Shown: positions 1 to 9,155, numbered from the stretch's first letter. The stretch: DNA of 64,000 nt from CBDFHB01 sp965250115 (GCA_965250115.1 CBDFNJ010000001.1:1612001-1676000), one strand, 5' to 3'. The notes: generated by a model from the sequence alone, not told the origin. Program-made: numbers and translations.

Positions 1-2
1 TC

Positions 3-1043
3 GGAGGCGCCCTCGCCACGGTGCTCGGATTTGCCTACTTGCTCGCGCAGCAGGCGGTCCGCTTCACGCACTACGCGCGCGACGTAGCACTTCTCGCACT
101 CGTTCTCCTGGCTCTGACTAGCCTCGCCTGCTATCTTCTCGACCGAACCGATTGGCTCCATCGGAAGGAGCGCGGCGAGTTGGTCGCTCTTCTCGCGATG
201 CTCTTGCTCGTGAAGCTCGCCGTCGTGACCTACCCGCTCATGCTCAGCTCCGACGCGGACTTTCAAGCCAATCGTATGAGCGAGCTCCTCGCTGGCAACT
301 GGCATCCTACCTCCGTCACCCAGCACGGGCCGCCCTTTCGCATTCCCTATCCGGTGTCGCTCTACGTCGTCGCGGCGCCCCTCGCGAAGCTCGGCCTCGA
401 CCGGGTCTCGGCACTCGAGATCACAACGGTCTTCTTCGATGTCCTGATCTCGGCGTTGCTCGCGTTTCTCGCGTGGCGTTTCCTGGACGACCGACGCGGC
501 GGTCTTCTCGCGGCAGCCATTTACGCCCTCGTTCCCATGAACCTTTTGAGCCTGTCCGCCGGGAACTTCACGAACCTCTTCGCGGTGTCGATGCTCGCCC
601 TCGTCTTTGCGTTTCTCGTTGTGGCGAGCGCCGAGGGAGAGCGCCGTGCGGCCGCGATGCTCGCGGTCACGATACTCGCCGCGCTGCTCTTCCCCCTTTG
701 GCTCGTTGCGCTTTGGCTCCTGCCCGTACCCGTGAAAGACGAGAGACGCTTCGTGTCGCTCGCCGTGCTCGCCGCCTTCGTCGTCGCGGGCGTTTACTAT
801 CTGGGCTATTGGGACCTGTTCACGAGCCAGTGGGAGCGCGCTCTGAATCGAGATTCCGCGGCTGCAGCCTTCAGCGGGCCGAAAGAGAAGCTCTCGTTCA
901 ATCTGGAGCTCATGGGCGAACAGCTCGGCTGGGTCTTCTTGCTAACTGCACTCTTCGGAGCCGTGGGGCTCGGAAGAGGGCTTGGAGCGAGCCTCTTCCA
1001 CACCCTGGCGGCCATATGGTTCGCGGTCACGCTGCTGTTTTTG
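3..1043 (+). CDS. GT-C-like polytopic membrane protein, truncated by IS
   Basis: The reading frame is open from the window edge, so the true start is probably upstream; a GTG at 21 is only an internal option. The product is strongly hydrophobic with about 8-10 membrane segments. An Asp-containing loop (SSDADFQANR) follows an early helix, as in GT-C glycosyltransferases and related lipid-linked sugar transferases, but no motif fixes a substrate. At 1044 the frame runs into the left inverted repeat of an IS903-type element. By chance it stays open through the repeat and into the transposase, giving one long mixed frame ending at 2075. The original C-terminus is missing from this window, so the gene is probably dead. 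Function is inferred from topology only. Confidence 0.6.
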
Positions 1044-1060
1044 TGCCTTGGTGCACAACT
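1044..1060 (+). repeat. IS903-type left terminal inverted repeat
   Basis: TGCCTTGGTGCACAACT, the exact reverse complement of 2114-2130. The same sequence begins the second copy at 63300. Confidence 0.92.
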
Positions 1061-1109
1061 CGCGATCTCGGTCCACAATTGTCCTGTACTCACGGATTCG
1101 AGGTTCCCC

Positions 1110-2075
1110 ATGAGCATTTTCAAACGCACTCAGCGGAAGTATGTGAAGAAGGCCTATCGCGTGAGGAATTGGCGTGAATATGAGGCGGGTCTACGCAACC
1201 GTGGGAGCCTGACCGTCTGGATCTCGCTCACCGCCGGCAAGCTTGTGAACTGGGACGCGCCCCGGCCGAGGAGGAGGAAACCGGGCCGTCAACGCAAGTA
1301 CTCGAACCACGCCATCGAGACGGCTGTCACCCTGGGCATGGTGTTTCATCTGTCATCTAGGCAGAGCGAGGGATTGCTGCGGTCGTTGTTCGCTCTGATG
1401 AAGCTAGACAATGATGTGCCCGATCACACCACGATTTCGAGGCGCAAGGCGAAGCTGGGTAAGGTCCCCTTCTACCAAGACAAGCAGAAGACGCCGTTGC
1501 ACATCTTGATCGACAGCAGCGGTCTCGCTGTCCACGCCGGCCAGCTGCGCAGAGCACCAAAGAGCAGGGACTATCGCAAGCTCCATCTGTGTGTCGACGA
1601 GCAGACTGGCGAAGTCGTCGCCGGCGAGCTGACGAGCAAAAGAGCCCGCGATTCATCGCGGGTTGCATCGCTTGTCGGACAGATCGACAGTCCCATCTCA
1701 TCGGCCAGAGCTGACACCGCATACGACGCCAGCGGCGTCTATGAGGCGATCGAGAATCACAGCGCTCATCGCTCGCCGAGGGTGCTGATACCGCCGCGCA
1801 AGGGCGCCCAGCTCGCATCGGGGCCGGCGAGCAGCCGACAGCGCAATCGCAACATTGCAGCACAAGCTCGGCTCGGCAAACGAAAGTGGCACACAGAATC
1901 GGGCTACAGCAACCGGAGCAAAGTCGAGACAACGTTCCATCGCTACAAGGCTATCGTGGGCTCAGCGATGCGAGCGAGAGGGTTGGCGGCACAGAGAGTC
2001 GAGGCAAGGATCGGGTGCAAGATTCTGAACACCATGACGGCCCTCGGGATGCCTGATAGCGAGATGATCGGATGA
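1110..2075 (+). CDS. IS5-family transposase (IS903 subgroup)
   Basis: This is a 321-residue DDE transposase. The N-terminal block with YRVRNWREYEAGLRNRGSLT is typical of IS903-like enzymes. The catalytic triad is visible as Asp135 (LIDSSGL), Asp202 (ADTAYD) and Glu273 (KVETTFHRYK), with spacing close to that of IS903. The ATG at 1110 sits 50 bases inside the element and the stop lies 39 bases before the right repeat. The gene looks intact. The frame is also open upstream into the interrupted host gene, so gene callers may report a false 684-residue fusion; the internal ATG matches the family start. Confidence 0.93.
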   Translation: MSIFKRTQRKYVKKAYRVRNWREYEAGLRNRGSLTVWISLTAGKLVNWDAPRPRRRKPGRQRKYSNHAIETAVTLGMVFHLSSRQSEGLLRSLFALMKLDNDVPDHTTISRRKAKLGKVPFYQDKQKTPLHILIDSSGLAVHAGQLRRAPKSRDYRKLHLCVDEQTGEVVAGELTSKRARDSSRVASLVGQIDSPISSARADTAYDASGVYEAIENHSAHRSPRVLIPPRKGAQLASGPASSRQRNRNIAAQARLGKRKWHTESGYSNRSKVETTFHRYKAIVGSAMRARGLAAQRVEARIGCKILNTMTALGMPDSEMIG

Positions 2076-2113
2076 TGGGAGTCGGGGCCAAGCGAGCTAT
2101 CGGCCTCTATCGG

Positions 2114-2130
2114 AGTTGTGCACCAAGGCA
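2114..2130 (-). repeat. IS903-type right terminal inverted repeat
   Basis: AGTTGTGCACCAAGGCA, the perfect complement of 1044-1060. The stop codon of the neighbouring peptidase gene (2133-2135) lies only two bases beyond it. Confidence 0.9.
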
Positions 2131-2132
2131 TG

Positions 2133-4715
2133 TCACTGAAGCAAGGCGTTGAACACGAGCTTGAACGTGCCATGGGTCTGGGCGCGGTGCTGCGGGCGGA
2201 AGCCGATGAGAACAACCTTGCCCTGTCCGAAGCTTGCCGAAACCATGGCCGCTTTCTTCTTGAGATGCCCTTCGCCGATGAGCCAGCCGCTCTGCAGGAT
2301 GTCGCGGTCAGGATAGCGGACGATGGTCTCGTAGCGATCGTTCTCGCGAGAGGGCGTGATCTCGAACGCCGGATTGCTCCAGAACAGCGCCATCGCATCG
2401 CTCGGCATTCCATAGGCGAGGGGATGCCCGTTGTCTACCTGGACTTTCAGCGTCGACCCGGGGCAGAAGAAGTCCTTCGTCGGAACCTTCGCGAGCACGT
2501 TCCTCACGTTCAGCGAGAAAGCTTCGATGGCGAACTCCGTGGCGTCACCGAAGCTTACGACTGTCCCGCCCTCGTCCGCAAAAGTTCTCAGGGCGTCGAC
2601 GCCGTCTCCGGCGAGGCCGCTCATGTACTCCGGGGGATAGCTCGGTTGAGGTCCGCCCGCTTGCTCCTCCTCGACCTCACCCGTGATTAACTTCTTCGAA
2701 TCGTGAGGGATGATGATGACATCGAAACTCGCCCGGAGCTCTCCCTTTTCGATGTCCTCGTCGTGTAGCGTCGTATAGGGAAAAGCGAACTGCTCGAGGA
2801 GAAATCGCGTCCAACCCTCGTCCATGCTGCCCCCTCGATAGCGCTGATACATCCCGACTCGCATGCGTTTCACGTCGCGCAGTGCGGATCGCGGCTCGCG
2901 CGCGACCAGAAGGAACGAAACACCGGTCTCGGAGGCGATCCGCTGAAGCAAGTCGCGGGGCGCGTCGGTCACGACGAAATCACCACGCTCGAGGGTGCCA
3001 CCGGGTCGGTCGACGCGTTTGACCTGCACGTTCTCGCTGAGAAGCAGGTTGACCGCCTTGAAGCTCGCGTTCATCCGTCCATCGAGGCGGAATCGAGAGC
3101 CCGCCGCGACGCTCCCCGGCGTCGTCTCCGCGTCGGTCAATATCTCGAAGTCGCCCTCGACCGCGTGTTCGACGGGGTCCACGTGAATACCCATGAACTC
3201 CGCCATCGTGTGCGTGGCGGTATCGTAGGGGCCGAGCGGAGAGCCGTCGCGCGCGCGAGTCCACTCGTTGTCGGGATAGAGCGTCCGTCCCAAGAGGTTC
3301 CGAATGAGCCCCATCTTCGGCTGCGCGAGGGAAACGACGTAGGAACCGGCGCCATATCGCCGGCCCTCGACTTCGAAGGATCTTCGGGCCTTCCTCACCT
3401 CGATGTCGGACATCATCAGGGTTTGGATCATCTTCACGGCAGTCAGCTGGTCGTGCTGCGCGGCCGGCACGACATAGGCTTTCACCTTGCCGCTCGCGCC
3501 GCGCTCCGTTTGGCGCTTCGCCTTCCGGTAGCCGTTTAGAAGCACCGTCTCGCGGTTGCGTGCGGTGAGGTCCAGGACCGCCCAGGCGGCAATCTTTTGC
3601 TGCTCCACGTTGTCCCGAACCCGCCACCAACCACCGGGCCATACGTTGGGCATAGTGGACTGGGCCTCATAGACAGGGAACTGCCGTTCACCCCCGCGGA
3701 GTTGTTCGGGGTGAATGAATAGCGGTGTCGCCAAGCTGGTACTCGCCGACTCGGTCAGCATGCCCGCCATGTTGTGAAAGGGCGTAATCCAATGCCAGCC
3801 AAAGTGCCCCCAGCCGGGGTATTGCCCGCCGTTCAGGATTCCGGACCTATTGCTCTCCTCGAGTTTGTAAGCGATGTGTGCGCCGTACCAGGAGTGCTCG
3901 CGCCATACGAGGGGATCGGCGTAGGGACGCATGGGCTCGCTATAGGGCGGTACGTACATCCTCGCGCCGTAGGAGCCCATCTCGTGATGATCGATATAGG
4001 CGTGAGGCTTCCAATCCTTGTAGAGCACGCGCGCCGTATAGACGGCCTCGACTTGATTGAGGAAGTCCGCGTCGCGATTGTTATCGTGACCGACGTACTT
4101 GTGATAGAGCCACGGAAGGCGCATACCCTCGTGCTCCGTTCCCAGAGTCTTTCTGTACCAATCGGTCACCATGATCTGACCGTCGGGATTCAGACAGGGG
4201 AACATGAGATGGATAACGTTGTCGAGAATGCGCTCGGTCTCCTCGTCGTCCCGGGACGCCAAGTCGTAAGCGAGCTCCGGAGCCGTTTGCGAAGCGGAGA
4301 CCTCGCTCGAGTGAAGCCCGAAGGACTGACTCACGACGGCCTTGCCCGCGGCGATCAGCCTTTCCGTCTCCTCATCTGAGAGTCCCCGCGGATCGCCCAG
4401 CTTGCCGTTCATTTCTCGGATGGACTCGAGCGCCCTGTGGTTCTCGGGGGACGTCACGATCACGAGTAGGTAGGGATGGCCTTCGGTCGAGGGTCCCAGA
4501 TTGACCACTTTGATGCGATCGCTCTCGCTGTCGAGGAGCTCGAAATAGTCCACGATCTTGTCCCATCGAGCCAATCGCTTGTCGGCTCCCATGCGGTGAC
4601 CGAAGAACGACTCAGGACTCGTAATTTCGTTCGCCGCCCACGATGGGGACACGGTCGCGACGACCAGGGCGAGACACAAAGATACGCCTCTAACAAAACG
4701 CCGCAGGAATTTCAT
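2133..4715 (-). CDS. Secreted M14-family zinc carboxypeptidase
   Basis: An 860-residue exported metallopeptidase that probably trims C-termini of peptides outside the cytoplasm. Residues 1-27 form a signal peptide ending SWA. The M14 zinc site is visible: His135 and Glu138 in GLHSSE, a downstream His in YIDHHEMGS (about 243), and a likely catalytic Glu322 in MLTESAS. The long C-terminal half is typical of large M14 proteins in Acidobacteria and Bacteroidetes and includes a region resembling a class I glutamine-amidotransferase-like fold; that domain call is inference. GAGG precedes the ATG. The stop is two bases from the IS repeat, so the terminal residues may have been altered, though the ending reads naturally. 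It appears monocistronic. Confidence 0.88.
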   Translation of the reverse strand: MKFLRRFVRGVSLCLALVVATVSPSWAANEITSPESFFGHRMGADKRLARWDKIVDYFELLDSESDRIKVVNLGPSTEGHPYLLVIVTSPENHRALESIREMNGKLGDPRGLSDEETERLIAAGKAVVSQSFGLHSSEVSASQTAPELAYDLASRDDEETERILDNVIHLMFPCLNPDGQIMVTDWYRKTLGTEHEGMRLPWLYHKYVGHDNNRDADFLNQVEAVYTARVLYKDWKPHAYIDHHEMGSYGARMYVPPYSEPMRPYADPLVWREHSWYGAHIAYKLEESNRSGILNGGQYPGWGHFGWHWITPFHNMAGMLTESASTSLATPLFIHPEQLRGGERQFPVYEAQSTMPNVWPGGWWRVRDNVEQQKIAAWAVLDLTARNRETVLLNGYRKAKRQTERGASGKVKAYVVPAAQHDQLTAVKMIQTLMMSDIEVRKARRSFEVEGRRYGAGSYVVSLAQPKMGLIRNLLGRTLYPDNEWTRARDGSPLGPYDTATHTMAEFMGIHVDPVEHAVEGDFEILTDAETTPGSVAAGSRFRLDGRMNASFKAVNLLLSENVQVKRVDRPGGTLERGDFVVTDAPRDLLQRIASETGVSFLLVAREPRSALRDVKRMRVGMYQRYRGGSMDEGWTRFLLEQFAFPYTTLHDEDIEKGELRASFDVIIIPHDSKKLITGEVEEEQAGGPQPSYPPEYMSGLAGDGVDALRTFADEGGTVVSFGDATEFAIEAFSLNVRNVLAKVPTKDFFCPGSTLKVQVDNGHPLAYGMPSDAMALFWSNPAFEITPSRENDRYETIVRYPDRDILQSGWLIGEGHLKKKAAMVSASFGQGKVVLIGFRPQHRAQTHGTFKLVFNALLQ

Positions 4716-4778
4716 GGTTACCTCGCAAGATCTCGAGCGTTTACTTAACCCAGATGGCGCTGCAATTCAACGAGCCGC

Positions 4779-6128
4779 CTATTCGGTCGCGTCGCGGAGG
4801 GCGTCCTGAACGGCGGTGAGGCCGAAGGCTGTGCCCAGGGGTAAATCGGCGATCGTCGCGAGGATGGCGGCTGCCCAATCCGCCTGATCGTAAGGAGGCG
4901 GCGGAGGAAGCTCGCCGGCCTTCTTGGCCCGCGCGACTCTCTCGAGAAACTCCAAATAAGCCGCCGCCTCGTCCTCGAGCTTGTAGTGCGCCTCGACGTG
5001 CTCGCGGGCGAAACGGCCCATAGCCGCGCGCAGCTCCGGCTCATCGTAGAGCCATCGCAAGGTCGAAGCGATCTCCTCGACCTCTGGCGGACCGAGATCG
5101 ATGTGGGCCACCGTGTGCTCGGGAAACTCCGCGAAAGGTCCCGTGTTGGACACGAGCACCGCTTTGCCCATTCCGAGAGTCCGGATCAAAGTGCCCGAAA
5201 GCTCTCCGGTGGAGGGAAAGCGCAGATTGATCACGACGTCGCAGGCGAGCATATAGAGGTAGAAGCGGTCCATCGGCTGTCGACCCGTCAGTACGAAGCG
5301 CTCGCCGAGCTCCTCTGCGCCCGCAGTCTGCTTCAGCGGGTAGCCTTTCTGAACTTCGCCCACGACGAGAAACCGGGCGTCGGCGCCTGTTTGCAGGAAG
5401 CGACGGAATCCCGCGAGCGCTCGGTCGATCCGCTTCGCACGGGTTGCGAGCCCAAAGGCGGCGACGAGAAAGCCGTCTTGCGGAAGCCCCAAGAGCTTTC
5501 TCGCCTCGGTGCTGGTTGCGACGGGAAGCTCGGGAGGTGGGGCGCAGTGGTGCGGAGCGCGGCCGATGAACCTGCCGACCGGAACACTCCCGAATCGGCG
5601 CTGCAGCCAAGCTTGCATGTGGCGCGTCAGGACGAGAACACCGTAGCTGCGCTCGACCATGCGTTCGCAGAGCGGAAACTTCGATGTGAGAAGCTCGCTT
5701 CCGAGGGCCGCGGCGATCTGCCGTCCGAGGGCCGCGCCGCGTTCACCGTAGGCACGCTTCATCTCCGAAACATAGAGAGCGGTGTTCCCTCTCTCGACGG
5801 ACAAGCCCAGGAAAAGGTGCTGAAGAACGAGGTCGTGAAGGACAACCACTCCAGGGAAGCGCAGGGCCGCGATCAGCGCGAAACGATGGTAGCCGCTGTT
5901 TCCTATTTGGTAGACGTTGAGATCGAACTGCTCGCGCTCGGCGACTTCTTCGAAGTCACGAGCCAGATGCCAGGGAAAGGTCTCGGCGATTTCGGGATTC
6001 GTCGGTGCCTCGTCCTCGACGAACAAGTGGATCGCCGCGCCTTTCGCCAGGTAGGGCAGAAGCTCTTCGCTGTAGTCCGCGACGCCCGTTCCTTTGGGTG
6101 CCAGCGGCGAGAAGTAGGCGAGCTTCAT
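4779..6128 (-). CDS. Glycosyltransferase family 4 (GT-B fold)
   Basis: A 449-residue glycosyltransferase starting MKLAYFSPLAPKGTGVADYSEELLP, the N-terminal Rossmann pattern of GT4 enzymes that act with sugar-nucleotide donors. The C-terminal half carries the donor-site region (FGLATRAKRIDRALAGF, then TGELSGTLIRTLGMGKAVLVS). A longer frame runs upstream to 6599, but this ATG at 6128 overlaps the stop of the preceding GT4 gene (ATGA) and gives the normal family length, so it is preferred. It is the last gene of a three-gene operon. Substrate is unknown; cell-surface polysaccharide or glycolipid assembly is the usual role. Confidence 0.87.
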   Translation of the reverse strand: MKLAYFSPLAPKGTGVADYSEELLPYLAKGAAIHLFVEDEAPTNPEIAETFPWHLARDFEEVAEREQFDLNVYQIGNSGYHRFALIAALRFPGVVVLHDLVLQHLFLGLSVERGNTALYVSEMKRAYGERGAALGRQIAAALGSELLTSKFPLCERMVERSYGVLVLTRHMQAWLQRRFGSVPVGRFIGRAPHHCAPPPELPVATSTEARKLLGLPQDGFLVAAFGLATRAKRIDRALAGFRRFLQTGADARFLVVGEVQKGYPLKQTAGAEELGERFVLTGRQPMDRFYLYMLACDVVINLRFPSTGELSGTLIRTLGMGKAVLVSNTGPFAEFPEHTVAHIDLGPPEVEEIASTLRWLYDEPELRAAMGRFAREHVEAHYKLEDEAAAYLEFLERVARAKKAGELPPPPPYDQADWAAAILATIADLPLGTAFGLTAVQDALRDATE

Positions 6129-7174
6129 CGAAGGGGCGCCGTCAAGGCATCGATGACGTGGTCCCAGCTGATCCCCGAGACCCGCGGCTTGCCCGCCACC
6201 CCCATGTCGCGCGCGGCCCGGCGATTCGCGAAGAGTCGATTCACGGCGGCCCCCACCGCTTCGGGATTCGGCTCGACGACGCAACCCGAAACGCCGTCCT
6301 CGACGAACTCGAGCGTTCCACCGGAGTCGGTACAGGTGACGACCGGTTTCTCGGAAAGGAAGGCCTCTACCGTGACATAGCCATAGTCCTCGTCCACGGG
6401 CGCGTAGACCACTGCGAAGGCCGAGGCATAGAGCTCGAGAAGCTCCTCCTCGGGTACGAAGCCCGCGAAGTGAACCCGATCGGACAGACCCAGCCTCTCG
6501 ACTTGACGCTTCAGATTCTCGAGCTGCGGTCCGCGCCCGGCGAGCACGAGCCGTGCTCCAGGGTCGACGTGACGAAACGCCTCCACGAGCAGGTCGCATC
6601 GTTTGAGCGGTTCGAGCCTGCCTGCGTAGAGTGCGTAGTCGCCGAAGTCTCCCGTTCGATAGCGACCCGCGTAGTGGGGCGGGGGGTAAAGTGGTTCCGA
6701 GTCGATCCCGTTGTGGCGGTCCAGCCGGGAGGAGACGTTTTTCGAAATGGTGAAGATCCGCCGGGACTCACGCAGGGTTTTGTTGTCCAGGCGCATGATG
6801 GTCTTTCGGATCTCCTGCTCTTCCGGATCGTCCGTGAAGCTGCAGTACGGAGTGCCGTAGAGGTCATAGACCTCGCGGTGCTGGTGAAAGAGCCAGGTGA
6901 CCTTCATGGGATGGCGTACGAGATAGGATGGGAACTTGGTCGGAATGACCAGGTCGATCGGGGCTCCGTTCGACTCGACGACTTCCAAGAACCGCCAGAT
7001 CAAAGCCTGCTTGATGATGTCCTGGACCGGGTACCACTTGAAGGGGACGTTCACGATGTCTACCTGGAAGCCGCGGGTCTTCAGTTCTTGGGCGAGCTCT
7101 GAGACGAGGATCTCCGCACCGCCGGTGATGAAAGGTGCTTGCACGGAGCAAACGCAGACGCTTCTGCGGGCCAT
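6125..7174 (-). CDS. Glycosyltransferase family 4
   Basis: A 349-residue GT4 enzyme. It shows the N-terminal GGAE motif (PFITGGAEILVSELA), the donor-binding stretch YAGRLEPLKRCDLLVEAF and the terminal E-x7-E type region (TVEAFLSEKPVVTCTDSGG). It probably transfers an activated sugar on the cytoplasmic face of the membrane. It lies 7 bases downstream of the coiled-coil gene and overlaps the next GT4 gene by 4 bases, so the three genes are likely co-translated. Acceptor and sugar cannot be told from sequence. Confidence 0.9.
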   Translation of the reverse strand: MARRSVCVCSVQAPFITGGAEILVSELAQELKTRGFQVDIVNVPFKWYPVQDIIKQALIWRFLEVVESNGAPIDLVIPTKFPSYLVRHPMKVTWLFHQHREVYDLYGTPYCSFTDDPEEQEIRKTIMRLDNKTLRESRRIFTISKNVSSRLDRHNGIDSEPLYPPPHYAGRYRTGDFGDYALYAGRLEPLKRCDLLVEAFRHVDPGARLVLAGRGPQLENLKRQVERLGLSDRVHFAGFVPEEELLELYASAFAVVYAPVDEDYGYVTVEAFLSEKPVVTCTDSGGTLEFVEDGVSGCVVEPNPEAVGAAVNRLFANRRAARDMGVAGKPRVSGISWDHVIDALTAPLR

Positions 7175-7181
7175 GGGTGGA

Positions 7182-7838
7182 TCAGCGAACCTCGTCTTCG
7201 CGGGTCCGGTCCGCCATCGCCTCCAGGCGTTTCAACAGTGAAGCCACCTGATCGCGGGTTTCCCGCAGGCTAGCTTCGAGGTAGAGGTGATTCTGCTCCG
7301 CCATCTCGAACACGAACTCGATACGCTGGACCAGGTCGTGCACGTGTCTCACCAGCTCCTGCTGAAGAATGAGGTGGCGCTCGTCGATTTCCTCCATTCG
7401 CTTTCCGTGAAGACCGATCACGTTGTCGTAGTGCCGGCTGATGCGGTCGAGGCGCGCATCGAGGTATTCGACGAGCTCGTTGTCGAACTTCACTTGAGCC
7501 GAGTTCATCTCGACCTGTCGATCGACCACGCCACCCATCGCGAACTGAACGAGCCTTCGAAGCGGCGCTCCGAAAGTACGTGAAAGCAGTCCTTCGCGGC
7601 GTCGAGGCGGCTCGGCGACGTTCCAGGTACGGTTCAGCGTTTCGCGGTCCGGAGAGCTTGGGGCCGCGGTGGCCGGTCTATTCGGAATTGGTTCCAGCGG
7701 AGCCGGGGCAGGAGTGTCCGCCGCCTGAACGGGTAGCTCTGCTCGCTCGGCAGAAACCTTCCGTGCTTCGTCTCGGAGCGCCCTCACTTCGGAAGCCACC
7801 TTGGCGCGCAGCGGCTCGTCGTTCTCGGCGGCACTCAC
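7182..7838 (-). CDS. Coiled-coil protein at head of glycosyltransferase operon
   Basis: A 218-residue protein with no recognised catalytic domain. Residues about 30-85 are Pro/Ala-rich and probably disordered. Residues about 105-215 form heptad-rich helices (QVEMNSAQVKFDNELVEYLD onward) ending in a charged tail. Similar coiled-coil proteins are often found beside GT4 clusters, where they may organise or measure the glycan; that role is inference. It is first in the operon with 6125-7174 and 4779-6128. The upstream region is AT-rich and shared with the divergent sigma factor gene. Confidence 0.75.
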   Translation of the reverse strand: MSAAENDEPLRAKVASEVRALRDEARKVSAERAELPVQAADTPAPAPLEPIPNRPATAAPSSPDRETLNRTWNVAEPPRRREGLLSRTFGAPLRRLVQFAMGGVVDRQVEMNSAQVKFDNELVEYLDARLDRISRHYDNVIGLHGKRMEEIDERHLILQQELVRHVHDLVQRIEFVFEMAEQNHLYLEASLRETRDQVASLLKRLEAMADRTREDEVR

Positions 7839-7892
7839 AGGGGTCAGTTTCTACGTTCGTGTTTCGACTGTCAATCGTGTTCCGCGGATTGT

Positions 7893-7909
7893 CGTAAAGG
7901 GGCTTTACG
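7893..7909. promoter_or_regulatory. Inverted repeat, possible operator
   Basis: CGTAAAG and CTTTACG form a perfect 7-bp dyad around GGG. It lies 55 bp upstream of the minus-strand coiled-coil gene in the 284-bp AT-rich divergent region 7839-8122. A transcription-factor site is plausible but unproven. Confidence 0.4.
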
Positions 7910-8062
7910 TAAACATGACTTATCCGGTAACATTGATCATATCGTGTGAGGGGTAAAAAGTGGACACTGACTGTAAAGATTCCACCAATTCGACACCTCT
8001 CGAGGAATGACATATATTCTCTAACTATATGATTTAACTGGTTTTCCAGTTTTTAGTTGGCA

Positions 8063-8090
8063 TTGGCACGAAACGTGAACGATCTAGGAT
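8063..8090 (+). promoter_or_regulatory. Sigma70-type promoter of the sigma factor gene
   Basis: TTGGCA at 8063-8068 and TAGGAT at 8085-8090 are separated by 16 bp, 32 bp before the ATG at 8123. This is the best promoter match in the divergent region. GAAAGGATAGAAGGC upstream of the ATG supplies a ribosome-binding site. Confidence 0.6.
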
Positions 8091-8122
8091 TTCAGAGGGA
8101 GTTATAGGAAAGGATAGAAGGC

Positions 8123-9100
8123 ATGAGAGCTACCATCGACACCCCTGAGGAAGGGCTCGAAGTTCAAGCGCGTGAGTCCAGAGTCCGGAAGCCGGAGGCG
8201 GATGAGCCAACTAATACAACGGAGCTCGACGTTCTAGGTCAGTACCTCAAGGAAACCCATCGCTATCCTCTCTTGAACCGGGAGCAGGAGCAAAAGGTTT
8301 CCCGAGCGATGCGGCGCTCGGAAGCGGTTCTCAAAGAGAAGAAGACCGGGACGGTCCGGCGCTCCGCGAGAACAGAGTTCGATGAGACCCGGGCGAAGAT
8401 GATCGAGAGCAACCTTCGCTTGGTTGTCTCCATCGCCAAACGATACAAGAACATGGGCATGGAGCTGAGCGATCTGGTGCAGGAGGGCAACATTGGCCTG
8501 ATGCAGGCCGTCGAGCGCTTCGACCCGCGCCGGAATCTGAAGTTTTCGACCTACGCGACCTGGTGGATCCGCCAGGCGATCACGCGGGCCCTTTCTCAGA
8601 AGTCGCGGACCATCAAGGTTCCGATTAACAAGCTGGAGATGGTTCGCGTCGCGACGCGAGCGAAGAACAAGCTTCACGAGCGAAAAGGTCGTGAGCCCAG
8701 CATGAAGGAGATTGCCAAGGAAGTCGGCGCTCAGGAGCACCAAGTGGAGACGGCCATGAAGTCGATCCCCCACTTGGAGTCGCTCGATGCCCAGGCAGTC
8801 GAGGATGGAAGCCCCCGCTGGGAGCTGCAGTCCGACGAGCGCTCCGAGACCCCCTGGCAAGTCGTGCTCGACCGCGACATGCAGGAGAAAGTGCGCGCCG
8901 CGCTCGAGCTGCTTCCCCCTCGGCAGCAGCTCATCGTTCGGATGCGCTTCGGGATTGGATTCAACACGGAGTACAACCTCGAAGAGATCGGCAAAGTACT
9001 CAATCTGACCCGCGAGCGGGTGCGCCAGCTCGAAGTCGAAGCATTGCGGCGCCTCCGTGCCGCCGGCAATCGCCGCGCCCTTCACGACTACCTGCAGTAA
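8123..9100 (+). CDS. RNA polymerase sigma factor, sigma-70 family (RpoD/RpoS type)
   Basis: A 325-residue group 1/2-type sigma factor without the large region 1.1 of RpoD. Region 1.2 is at about 34-55 (LGQYLKETHRYPLLNREQE). Region 2 is at about 95-165, with DLVQEGNIGLMQAVERF and the -10-melting segment FSTYATWWIRQAI. Region 3 follows, and region 4 is at about 265-320 (LNLTRERVRQLEVEALRRL). It directs core polymerase to promoters. Length fits RpoS/SigB-like alternative sigmas or compact primary sigmas; sequence alone does not separate these. It is monocistronic, with its own promoter and a strong terminator. Confidence 0.93.
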   Translation: MRATIDTPEEGLEVQARESRVRKPEADEPTNTTELDVLGQYLKETHRYPLLNREQEQKVSRAMRRSEAVLKEKKTGTVRRSARTEFDETRAKMIESNLRLVVSIAKRYKNMGMELSDLVQEGNIGLMQAVERFDPRRNLKFSTYATWWIRQAITRALSQKSRTIKVPINKLEMVRVATRAKNKLHERKGREPSMKEIAKEVGAQEHQVETAMKSIPHLESLDAQAVEDGSPRWELQSDERSETPWQVVLDRDMQEKVRAALELLPPRQQLIVRMRFGIGFNTEYNLEEIGKVLNLTRERVRQLEVEALRRLRAAGNRRALHDYLQ

Positions 9101-9114
9101 TCGAGAAACTCTCG

Positions 9115-9155
9115 AGGCGTGGGCCAAGTCGCTTCGGTCCACGCCTTTTTATTTT
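9115..9155 (+). terminator. Intrinsic terminator of sigma factor gene
   Basis: An 11-bp stem (AGGCGTGGGCC with GGTCCACGCCT, one G-U pair) and a 10-base loop are followed by TTTTATTTT, 15 bases after the stop codon. Confidence 0.88.

Larger units (their letters stand above)
1044..2130 (+). mobile_element. IS5-family (IS903-type) insertion sequence, copy 1, 1087 bp
   Basis: A perfect 17-bp terminal inverted repeat (TGCCTTGGTGCACAACT and its complement) bounds one transposase gene. Length and layout match the IS903 subgroup, which usually makes 9-bp target duplications. The flanks show none: the bases before 1044 and after 2130 do not match. The left flank is a broken membrane gene and the right flank the 3' end of an unrelated peptidase gene. 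This suggests recombination between IS copies rather than a simple insertion. A second copy starts at 63300. Confidence 0.92.

Noticed and set aside
6129..6599. N-terminal extension of the GT4 gene (606-residue reading)
   Set aside because: It overlaps the preceding GT4 gene in another frame and is Arg/Gly-rich without similarity; the ATGA overlap start fits better.
8061..8078. Sigma54-type promoter before the sigma factor gene
   Set aside because: TGGCACG is present but the required GC of the -12 element is missing; a sigma70 reading fits better.
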